In this document: piece by piece, positions 1 to 5,369 of the stretch
Numbering within the stretch: position 1 is the first letter of the stretch
Layout: the number at the start of each line of letters is the position of its first letter
NCBI GenBank assembly: GCA_013330925.1
Contig: DUHJ01000051.1
Coordinates: 1 to 6,440, forward strand
Source: Candidatus Poseidoniaceae archaeon
Lineage (GTDB): Archaea > Thermoplasmatota > Poseidoniia > Poseidoniales > Poseidoniaceae
Direction: 5' to 3'
Length of the DNA stretch: 6,440 bases
Made by a program: the position numbers and the translations under genes
The notes under the pieces: model-generated
What the model was told of the DNA's origin: nothing
What the model saw: the letters and a program-made list of their open reading frames with translations, nothing else
The model's database searches: none

Positions 1-515
1 TGATCATCGGCGAGTGTGCGCCAAAGGACGTCAAGCACCGTCGCAAGATCGGCCTTGGCTTCGGGATGCTCCCCGACCTGACGAACATCATCTTCGTCCA
101 CCCGTATCTTGGGTGGGTCGCTGAACGGACGATTCCTTTCGCCGTGCCGCGTGACTTCCTGACGCACCCGGAGGTGCTCAACCATTGGACCTACCACAGT
201 TGGTTGCTGACCCACAGCCTGCTGTTCTGGGCTTTGGTGTTCTTGCCCATGTGGCGACGCAGCAAGGGGCACAAAGTGGCGGCCTTGGCCTATGCCGCTC
301 ACCTCGTCGCTGACCTTCCGTCGCACAGCGGCATTTACGGCCTTGAACCGCTCTATCCAATTCGCTTCGTCTTTTCAGGTTGGTTTGACGCCTGGTTGTG
401 GCCTCCGGCGCCCATCATCGCGAGCATCGTCGTGGCTCTTCTGTCGTACGCGGCCACTCGTCGATTGCGCGAGCGCATCCTGTGGCCCTCTGAACGAAAG
501 CCGGTTGGTGCGTGA
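1..515 (+). CDS. YdjM/DUF457-like membrane protein (putative metal-dependent hydrolase), 5' end missing
   Basis: The reading frame is open from base 3, the left edge, to the TGA at 513-515, so the N-terminus lies outside the window. An ATG at 66 exists, but the sequence before it reads as good protein (GECAPKDVKHRRKIGLGFG) and runs into the motif LPDL, so 66 is probably internal. Visible signatures are a PD motif just after 66, HSWLLTHSLLFW, and HLVADLPSH followed by PLYPIRF. This order (PD, THSL, HxxxDxxxH, PL.P) is that of the YdjM/DUF457 family, called membrane-bound metal-dependent hydrolases by homology. The His and Asp residues would bind metal; the substrate is unknown. Hydrophobic segments lie around LLFWALVFLPMW and IIASIVVALLSYAA, followed by a basic tail (RRLRERI). 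The 3' end faces the gene at 521-1159 across only 5 bases. Family assignment is fairly secure; biochemical role is not. Confidence 0.72.
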   Translation, partial: IIGECAPKDVKHRRKIGLGFGMLPDLTNIIFVHPYLGWVAERTIPFAVPRDFLTHPEVLNHWTYHSWLLTHSLLFWALVFLPMWRRSKGHKVAALAYAAHLVADLPSHSGIYGLEPLYPIRFVFSGWFDAWLWPPAPIIASIVVALLSYAATRRLRERILWPSERKPVGA

Positions 516-520
516 AAAGG

Positions 521-1159
521 TCACTGTTTTTCGGACCACGTCTTGGTCCTTGCAAACATGAGGAGGGACACGATGGCTGCCACTTCGGCGGCCTTGGTCG
601 TGAGGCCGATGGTGTCCTGAAAGAAGGATCCGCCATGGCTTGAGGCAAAGTACGCCAGGAACATGCCGGTCAGAAGCAATGCCAGCCCGACCCGGGCCAA
701 GGTGGCTTTGGATTCCTCAATGTTCATGACCACAGGAGCCGCAAGCAAGCCAACCACACCAAGTCCACCCAACAGGAGGAGCGTATCTTGGAGCCCCAAA
801 AGGACATGAACCACCCCAGAGTACAATGCGAAGCCAATCACGTGCGGTGGATAGAGCATGATGGACTCGGACCACTTGAGCCAGACGAAAAGGAAGGTCA
901 GCGAAGATACAGCATAGGCGATGGCCATCACGGTGGTGTGGTCGAGGGGTTCGGCTGAATTCGCATGGTCGTCGTCCATGCCACCCTGATCGTCGTTCTC
1001 TTCGTCTTCATCGGGTTTTTCCACACCATGTGCGGAGGCGAACGGCAGAAGCATCAGGGCAAAGCAGACCAGCAGCACCCATCGTCGTCCTGAGGAGGAA
1101 CGAGGTGCGCGACGAGAACGGTGTGGTGGGGTCGGGGCCTCTTGACGTGGCTGCCTCAT
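521..1159 (-). CDS. Small multispanning membrane protein with cleavable signal peptide and acidic, His-containing exterior loop; unknown function
   Basis: This 212-residue protein is not recognised as a named family. Residues 1-26 are basic and proline/serine-rich, 27-43 form a hydrophobic signal sequence, and ASA before HG suggests cleavage at 43/44, which would leave a mature protein starting with His. Residues 48-70 are very acidic with a His (EDEENDDQGG, MDDDH). About five hydrophobic spans follow (roughly 75-95, 99-122, 124-146, 155-175, 187-204), with His106, His118 and His175 in or near them. The frame continues upstream to an ATG at 1255 that overlaps the stop of the neighbouring gene. 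I prefer the ATG at 1159 because it gives a conventional signal peptide, the extra stretch looks like AT-richer non-coding DNA, and a TATA-like box sits 26-31 bases before it. The acidic/His segment suggests metal or cation contact, and there is a faint likeness to the start of HupE/UreJ proteins, but this is inference only. Confidence 0.7.
   Translation of the reverse strand: MRQPRQEAPTPPHRSRRAPRSSSGRRWVLLVCFALMLLPFASAHGVEKPDEDEENDDQGGMDDDHANSAEPLDHTTVMAIAYAVSSLTFLFVWLKWSESIMLYPPHVIGFALYSGVVHVLLGLQDTLLLLGGLGVVGLLAAPVVMNIEESKATLARVGLALLLTGMFLAYFASSHGGSFFQDTIGLTTKAAEVAAIVSLLMFARTKTWSEKQ
527..531 (+). terminator. Possible T-tract terminator of the YdjM-like gene
   Basis: A run of five T lies 11 bases past the plus-strand stop at 513-515. 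Archaeal termination can rest on short T-runs without a hairpin, so this could end the transcript inside the 3' end of the convergent gene. On the opposite strand a T4 run (positions 518-515) lies just beyond the stop of the convergent gene. Both runs are short, so this is weak evidence. Confidence 0.25.
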
Positions 1160-1184
1160 TGTCCAACCATTGTCGGAATTTGAA

Positions 1185-1190
1185 CATAAA
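1185..1190 (-). promoter_or_regulatory. TATA-like box for a leaderless transcript
   Basis: On the minus strand the hexamer TTTATG lies 26 to 31 bases upstream of the ATG at 1159, in a locally AT-richer patch (AAAAGCC upstream, TTCAAATTCC downstream). This is the spacing expected between an archaeal TATA box and a transcription start located at the start codon itself. No SD sequence precedes that ATG, which fits a leaderless mRNA. It also suggests the membrane-protein gene is transcribed separately from the esterase gene upstream of it. Confidence 0.4.
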
Positions 1191-1244
1191 GATGGCTTTT
1201 GAACCACATCAGGAAAGATGGAGAAGCCAAAGCATGGGGAACGC

Positions 1245-2213
1245 TCATCCGACATGAGCGAACTCCGAAAGGAAGTTCCACATCAGCCGATACGTCTCGG
1301 TTCCATTGACCTGGTCGGGCCAGCCATGGCCCTGGAATTCGATGCCGTAGTGCTCGATGCGAACGTCCGCTTCACACCCGTGGTGGATGATGTGCTCCAA
1401 GGTCAACGTCGATTCCCCCGCATCGTCTGTGCACGCCGCACGCACGCTCCAAGCGTCGATCATGCCGGGGATGTTGCTCATTGTCCCCACGCCCTCATGC
1501 TCGCCGTCTTTCCAATCCCAATCGTCGTCGTAGTCGATGATCATGTCCAGTTTACCGTGCACGTGCATGACCGCCATGTTCCCCACAAGATCGCACGTTT
1601 CCGGTGCTACAGGCATCGTTCCAGCGAACGAAGCGACTGCGGCAAAGCGGTGGTTCAGTTGACACGCCACCTCATAGGTGAACATGGATCCGAGGGAATA
1701 TCCGATGGCGTAGAGCCGTGTGTCATCGATGCAGTACTGCTCATCAAGGGCGTCCACGATGGCCTCTGCGAAGTTGTTGTCCTCACGCGAGGTGGCTGCG
1801 GTGTTGAGGAACCATTCTCCCTCTGCCGCGGTTCGGTCGTCTTCGGCAATGGCGTAGGCCATGATGAAGCGCTCTTCTTGGGCGAGGGCATCAAACTCAT
1901 TTTGCTGCGGGAAGTCTTCCTCAGCTCCACCACCGCCGTGGAAGGCAATGATGATCGGCAACGCGACACCCGCGTCTGCTGCGGGCACCGTCAATCGGTA
2001 CTGGCGCTCCACACCGTCAACGAGCACGACCGTCATGTTCTGCGTGGTGGCCTCTGCCGGTGCCGTGCACGCACCATACACCTCCTCGACCGCATCCCCG
2101 CTGGACTGAACACCTCCGCCGTCGCTGCCGAGGCAACCGCTGAGCGGCAGCATCAGCATCAGCAGCACGACACAGACGACGCGCATGGTGTGCAGACGAG
2201 ACCTGTGGAGCAT
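1245..2213 (-). CDS. Secreted lipoprotein esterase of the PHB depolymerase/feruloyl esterase (LpqC, COG3509-like) alpha/beta-hydrolase family
   Basis: This 322-residue product has a lipoprotein signal: basic start, hydrophobic residues 11-24, and lipobox LSGC with the lipid-bearing Cys27, then a Gly/Ser linker. It should be exported and held on the outer face of the cell membrane. The hydrolase core shows an oxyanion loop HGGGG (92-96), nucleophile motif GYSLG with Ser173, HGKLD with the likely acid Asp223, and GHGWP with the catalytic His296. The set and its order match PHB depolymerase/feruloyl esterase-type enzymes, which cleave ester bonds; the substrate cannot be read from sequence. Six cysteines outside the signal and lipobox (49, 161, 183, 207, 261, 280) could form disulfides. 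The start is ambiguous: ATG at 2213 (used here), ATG at 2186, which gives a shorter signal peptide, or ATG at 2306, which overlaps the radical SAM gene and puts non-signal-like sequence first. It lies 46 bases after the radical SAM stop on the same strand, so co-transcription is possible. Confidence 0.82.
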   Translation of the reverse strand: MLHRSRLHTMRVVCVVLLMLMLPLSGCLGSDGGGVQSSGDAVEEVYGACTAPAEATTQNMTVVLVDGVERQYRLTVPAADAGVALPIIIAFHGGGGAEEDFPQQNEFDALAQEERFIMAYAIAEDDRTAAEGEWFLNTAATSREDNNFAEAIVDALDEQYCIDDTRLYAIGYSLGSMFTYEVACQLNHRFAAVASFAGTMPVAPETCDLVGNMAVMHVHGKLDMIIDYDDDWDWKDGEHEGVGTMSNIPGMIDAWSVRAACTDDAGESTLTLEHIIHHGCEADVRIEHYGIEFQGHGWPDQVNGTETYRLMWNFLSEFAHVG

Positions 2214-2259
2214 GTCATTCAATGAGAACAAGCATGAATCAACGTTTCTCTGGACCCAG

Positions 2260-3351
2260 TCACCTGTGCGCGTTGAGGTGAACCACGCCCACTTCCAGCC
2301 GCTCATGCGTCGGGTGAACTTCTACCGCCATGACGGGTACGTCCATCTCGTCCGCGATGGCTTCCGCCGCGGACAAGGGGAATTCGAGGCGCTGGTGCAT
2401 CGCGTCCCAGCGCGCCCAGCGCTCGGCGAGGCCCAAGGCCTCGCGCAGGTCGGCCAGATCGGATTCGGCGTGTTCGGACGGACAGGGGATCGCGCCAAAG
2501 AGCAGGGTGTCGTCCTCAGACAGCACCTCGTAGGGCCGCATGGTGACGGTCGCGCGTCGCTTGAAGCGGTGCCGCAATTGGCCGGCGTCCTTGTAGTGGG
2601 CGGTGCAGAACTTCAGGTGGTAATGCGCCTCGAGGTCCGCTGCCAGGTCCTTCATGGCCTGACCGAGTTCCGCGCTGCCTTCCGCGGCCGCAGACATGCC
2701 GCCCGCGAGGTTGAACCCGCGCACGTCCATGTTGGTCTGGTTGCCCGTGGTGATCTCCAATTCGTTGAGGTTCAGGAAGGCCACAGGCAGGTCGCACAGG
2801 TCACGCACGACCTGCTCCAAGGCCTCGGCCTTGTCCGGCTCACAGGGCAACTCCACACCCGTCGTGATGCCGGCATCGGCTGCGACGGTGATGCTGTTCA
2901 CGTAATTCGTCGTGCGCAAATCGAGCAGGTGGAAACGCAACTCGTCCAGCCCGGCCTCGGCCAAGCGACCGGCCACCTCGGCGTCGATGGGAATCGAGGT
3001 GTAGAGGTGAATGTGGTGATTGGGTCCGAACGCTCCTTTCAATTCGCGAATGGCCTCCAAGGAGCGTTCGAGGTCGAGCATCGGGTCACCACCCGTGATG
3101 CCCGTTCCGGTCGCGTCCATCGCGCGGCCCTCTTCGATGACCTCTTCCCAGGTGGAGCACCGGCGCTCGTTGGCGAACATGTCGGGCGTCTCGCGGCGGT
3201 TTTCCGACAGCGGGCAGTACGAGCAGCCCCAGTGGCATTTGCCGGTCACAAAGAGCACGAGTTTGCTGCCCGCTTGGCACTGCACGCAGCCCTCGGCTTC
3301 GCCCTCCTCGGGCGGGAGGATTTCCGTGGCCATCGGCAGGTGCACGACCAT
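2260..3351 (-). CDS. Radical SAM protein, COG2108 type (related to pyruvate formate-lyase activating enzyme)
   Basis: This 363-residue protein carries the radical SAM cluster motif CHWGCSYC (Cys39, 43, 46), which ligates a 4Fe-4S cluster that cleaves S-adenosylmethionine. TGGDP (87-90 region) occupies the place of the usual GGE motif, and ELP/NLNELEI strands follow as expected of the barrel. An N-terminal CVQC pair (Cys22, 25) and a later FCTAHYKD segment (Cys249) followed by QLRHRFKRRA are, as I recall, hallmarks of the mostly archaeal COG2108 group, whose reaction is unknown. Ten cysteines in all suggest a second metal site. The ATG at 3351 is preferred because GGTGA ends 5 bases before it. 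GTG at 3360 would give a 4-base GTGA overlap with pdxT, and ATG at 3333 is also in frame. The frame stays open upstream to 3654, but that part is Arg/Gly/Pro-rich shadow of pdxT. The tight link to pdxT implies co-translation. Confidence 0.85.
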   Translation of the reverse strand: MVVHLPMATEILPPEEGEAEGCVQCQAGSKLVLFVTGKCHWGCSYCPLSENRRETPDMFANERRCSTWEEVIEEGRAMDATGTGITGGDPMLDLERSLEAIRELKGAFGPNHHIHLYTSIPIDAEVAGRLAEAGLDELRFHLLDLRTTNYVNSITVAADAGITTGVELPCEPDKAEALEQVVRDLCDLPVAFLNLNELEITTGNQTNMDVRGFNLAGGMSAAAEGSAELGQAMKDLAADLEAHYHLKFCTAHYKDAGQLRHRFKRRATVTMRPYEVLSEDDTLLFGAIPCPSEHAESDLADLREALGLAERWARWDAMHQRLEFPLSAAEAIADEMDVPVMAVEVHPTHERLEVGVVHLNAHR

Positions 3352-3356
3352 GCGAC

Positions 3357-3361
3357 TCACC
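3357..3361 (-). promoter_or_regulatory. Shine-Dalgarno GGTGA overlapping the pdxT stop
   Basis: GGTGA on the minus strand is complementary to the usual archaeal 16S rRNA 3' end. It lies 5 bases before the ATG at 3351 and contains the TGA stop of pdxT (3359-3357). This decides the radical SAM start and suggests that ribosomes ending pdxT re-initiate on the next gene. Confidence 0.5.
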
Positions 3362-4127
3362 GTCCACCCTTCGCGCTTGCGGCCTGAGCGAGCAACCAAC
3401 GGTGGAAGCGCCGGTCCTGCGTGAGTTCCGGATGGCAGGTCAACGCCAAGCGGGCGCCGTCGAGCAGGCCCACGGGCTCGCCGTCCAACCGAGCCACGAC
3501 TTCGCCCCGACGCGGTTCTGCGGTGAAGCGTGGCGCACGGATGAACACTCCATGCATCGCGTTGCCTGAGGCTTCCACCCCTCCGACGGGCAGTGCCGTG
3601 TGGCCTTCCAACGTGGAGCGGACCTCGTGCATGGCGTTGCGCGGAGCCGGGCACGCGAGGCTGACCTCAAGATCGGCTTCGAAGGAGCGTCGCTGACGCC
3701 CCCATCCATTGCGCTCGACCTCGACGTGCAGGTAAGGCTCACGCTCACCTCCGGGCATCGCCATCAGGATGGCGCCTGCGCACGTGCCCAACACCGGTCG
3801 CGTCGGGTTGGCATCCATCCATGCAAAAATGGCGTCCAACAATCCGCCCGACGCGGTGGCCAGACGCATGGTCGTTGATTCGCCACCGGGGAGGACCAAA
3901 GCATCGAGGTCGACGCTGAGGTCGTCCGCACTGCGCAGCGGGTGAACGGTGACCGCTTGGTCGAGTTGCTGGGCAGCGACCTCGAGGGCCTCGCCGTGTT
4001 CGTGACGGGCCCCTTGGACCATCGCCAAACCGATGTGCAGCACGCTTTCGCCGAGCCGGGCTGCCCTCAAGAACACGACCGTTGGTTCAGCACCTCCTGT
4101 GATGTGTTCAAGAACCCCATTCAGCAT
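3357..4127 (-). CDS. pdxT: PdxT, glutaminase subunit of pyridoxal 5'-phosphate synthase
   Basis: PdxT hydrolyses glutamine and passes ammonia to PdxS, which builds PLP from a pentose phosphate and a triose phosphate; the complex is cytosolic. Counting from the ATG at 4127 (256 residues), the core begins with HIGLAMVQGARHEH, followed by PGGESTTM (glutamine binding), GTCAG with nucleophile Cys116, NGWGRQRRSFEADL, GVFIRAP, and CHPELTQD with His232 and Glu234 completing the triad. These are the diagnostic class I amidotransferase motifs of PdxT. PdxT is usually about 190-200 residues. Here there is an insertion between SFEADLEV and GVFIRAP, plus up to 28 extra N-terminal residues depending on the start. 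GTG at 4076 (14 bases after a perfect AGGAGGTG) or GTG at 4043 (aligning with the usual PdxT N-terminus) are real alternatives to ATG 4127. pdxS is not in the window. It is divergent from the aminotransferase and coupled to the radical SAM gene. Confidence 0.9.
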   Translation of the reverse strand: MLNGVLEHITGGAEPTVVFLRAARLGESVLHIGLAMVQGARHEHGEALEVAAQQLDQAVTVHPLRSADDLSVDLDALVLPGGESTTMRLATASGGLLDAIFAWMDANPTRPVLGTCAGAILMAMPGGEREPYLHVEVERNGWGRQRRSFEADLEVSLACPAPRNAMHEVRSTLEGHTALPVGGVEASGNAMHGVFIRAPRFTAEPRRGEVVARLDGEPVGLLDGARLALTCHPELTQDRRFHRWLLAQAASAKGGR

Positions 4128-4136
4128 CCTTGAACC
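4084..4136. promoter_or_regulatory. Divergent control region with repeated GTTC/GAAC half-sites
   Basis: This region lies at the back-to-back starts of pdxT and the aminotransferase. GGTTCA (4084-4089) and TGAACC (4131-4136) form a widely spaced inverted repeat, and GTTCAAGAAC (4106-4115) between them is a near-palindrome built from the same half-site. No convincing TATA box is visible in either direction. Repeated half-sites are what a dimeric regulator controlling both genes could bind. If pdxT starts at 4127, part of this region is also pdxT coding sequence, which weakens the operator reading. Confidence 0.3.
4091..4098 (-). promoter_or_regulatory. Perfect Shine-Dalgarno-like AGGAGGTG inside the 5' region of pdxT
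   Basis: On the minus strand AGGAGGTG matches the full anti-SD core. It lies within the coding sequence if pdxT starts at ATG 4127, and 14 bases upstream of an in-frame GTG at 4076. The spacing is longer than usual, so it may mark the true ribosome entry for a shorter PdxT or be coincidental. Confidence 0.3.
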
Positions 4137-5321
4137 ATGGCGCACGAAGGCGATTGCTTCCTGGTCCCCGGCCCTGTTCGCATGCATCAATCCTGCTTGG
4201 AAGCGATGGCCACCCCGGTCATGACCGCACGAGGCTCAGAGTTCCGTGACGTCATGGCACGCCTCAACTCCGGACTCCGCGTGGCTTTCAACCTCAGCCC
4301 CTCCGAACCCGTCCGAGGCACAACGTCGTGGACCGGAGAAGACGGCTACAAGGTCGTGGTCGTGTCTGGATCTGGCACAGCGGCAATGGAGATGGTGATG
4401 GCCAACCGCTTCCGTCCCGGCGACCGTGTCTTGGTCCCCACGAACGGAAAATTCGGTGAGCGCGTGGCCCACATGGCCGACCGATACTGTACCCTGAAGC
4501 ACATCCAGTACGAATGGGGGCGCTCCTTTGACCTCTATGAGATCGAAGAAGAACTCGCCAAGGGTTGCTACGAAGGCCTCGCCATTTGCCACAACGAAAC
4601 CAGCACGGCGATCACGCAGGACGCTGCCGCGCTTGCGGAAATGTGCCAGCGTTACGACGTCGCTTTCATCCTCGACGGCATCACCTCGGTCGGTGGCCTT
4701 CCGGTTCACCCGGAAGCATGGGGAGCGGAGGCCGTGGTCATGGGCGCGCAAAAGTGCACCGCTGGACCTTCCGGCATCGCCGCCATTGCGGTCTCAGAAC
4801 GCTTCGTGGAGCGCACCAAAACCATCCGTGGTCAAGGCGACAGCAACCCGGTCTACTACCTCGATCTCATTCCTGCGTTCAAGAAAGGCGACGACGATCA
4901 GACGCCATGGACGCCGGCCATCAACCTCGCCATGGGTTGGGGCGCCGCCCTCGACGTGTTGCGTGAAGAAGGGCTGGAGGCGCGGTGGGAACGCTGCAGA
5001 ACCATGGCCGACGGCGTCCGCCGCTTGTTCACCGACGCTGGATTCCAGCTCCTTGCCGATGCTGGACAGCGCAGCAACACCGTGACCGCCGTCCTCTATC
5101 CCGAGGGCATTGACGATGCATGGCGCACCCGACTGAAGGAGGTCCACCACACCCAAGTCATCGGAGGCCAAGACGACCTGAAAGGAAAGATGTTCCGCGT
5201 CGGATCGATGGGAGAAACACCCATCGACGAAATGGTGGAAGGCTGCCGCAGGATGTTCGCTTGCTTTGCTGAAATGGGCGTGGACCTCCCTGACCTTGAC
5301 GTCGCGAGTTACTTCGCCTGA
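4137..5321 (+). CDS. Class V PLP-dependent aminotransferase (serine-pyruvate/alanine-glyoxylate aminotransferase family)
   Basis: This cytosolic fold-type I PLP enzyme moves an amino group between an amino acid and a 2-oxo acid. The 394 residues start in the canonical way with FLVPGPVRMHQSCLEAMATP. SGSGTAAME (77-85) would hold the PLP phosphate, ILDGITSVGG has Asp180 for the pyridine nitrogen, and VMGAQKCTAGPSG carries Lys206, the Schiff-base lysine. PVYYLDL, TPWTPAINL and FRVGSMG, with Arg354 likely gripping the substrate carboxylate, complete the family pattern at its usual length. An extra segment at about 55-72 precedes the first PLP loop. Substrate is uncertain: alanine, serine, glyoxylate, pyruvate or phosphoserine are all possible in this family, some archaeal members acting as phosphoserine aminotransferases. 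The ATG at 4137 has no SD sequence. It is divergent from pdxT, whose pathway makes its cofactor, and is followed 48 bases later by the DUF4105 gene. Confidence 0.9.
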   Translation: MAHEGDCFLVPGPVRMHQSCLEAMATPVMTARGSEFRDVMARLNSGLRVAFNLSPSEPVRGTTSWTGEDGYKVVVVSGSGTAAMEMVMANRFRPGDRVLVPTNGKFGERVAHMADRYCTLKHIQYEWGRSFDLYEIEEELAKGCYEGLAICHNETSTAITQDAAALAEMCQRYDVAFILDGITSVGGLPVHPEAWGAEAVVMGAQKCTAGPSGIAAIAVSERFVERTKTIRGQGDSNPVYYLDLIPAFKKGDDDQTPWTPAINLAMGWGAALDVLREEGLEARWERCRTMADGVRRLFTDAGFQLLADAGQRSNTVTAVLYPEGIDDAWRTRLKEVHHTQVIGGQDDLKGKMFRVGSMGETPIDEMVEGCRRMFACFAEMGVDLPDLDVASYFA

Positions 5322-5369
5322 GCCCAAAACAGGCGCATGGGCTAAACCTCAGAAGGGGCTGCTTTCGCC

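Noticed and set aside
1160..1255. Longer N-terminus for the membrane protein starting at ATG 1255, overlapping the esterase stop.
   Set aside because: It would put 32 non-signal-like residues before the signal sequence and place a good TATA-like box inside coding sequence.
1218..2225. Long open frame on the plus strand (about 335 codons) opposite the esterase gene.
   Set aside because: The translation has no coherent domain or hydrophobic pattern, and the minus strand carries a complete lipobox and catalytic triad.
2185..3387. Long open frame on the plus strand (about 400 codons) opposite the radical SAM gene.
   Set aside because: Its product is rich in Val, Arg, His and Gly with no recognisable motif, whereas the minus strand encodes a full set of radical SAM signatures. 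It is a GC-bias shadow.
3352..3654. Upstream extension of the radical SAM reading frame inside pdxT.
   Set aside because: The extra residues are Arg/Gly/Pro-rich, lack family similarity and overlap pdxT in another frame; an SD-supported ATG exists at 3351.
4236..4751. Minus-strand open frame inside the aminotransferase gene, and similar ones at 4794-5327 and 5568-6287.
   Set aside because: They lie opposite genes with clear family motifs and show no motifs themselves.
5322..5342. GCCCA...TGGGC inverted repeat just after the aminotransferase stop, considered as a terminator.
   Set aside because: The arms are only 5 bases with an 11-base loop and no T-run follows; this is expected by chance in GC-rich DNA.
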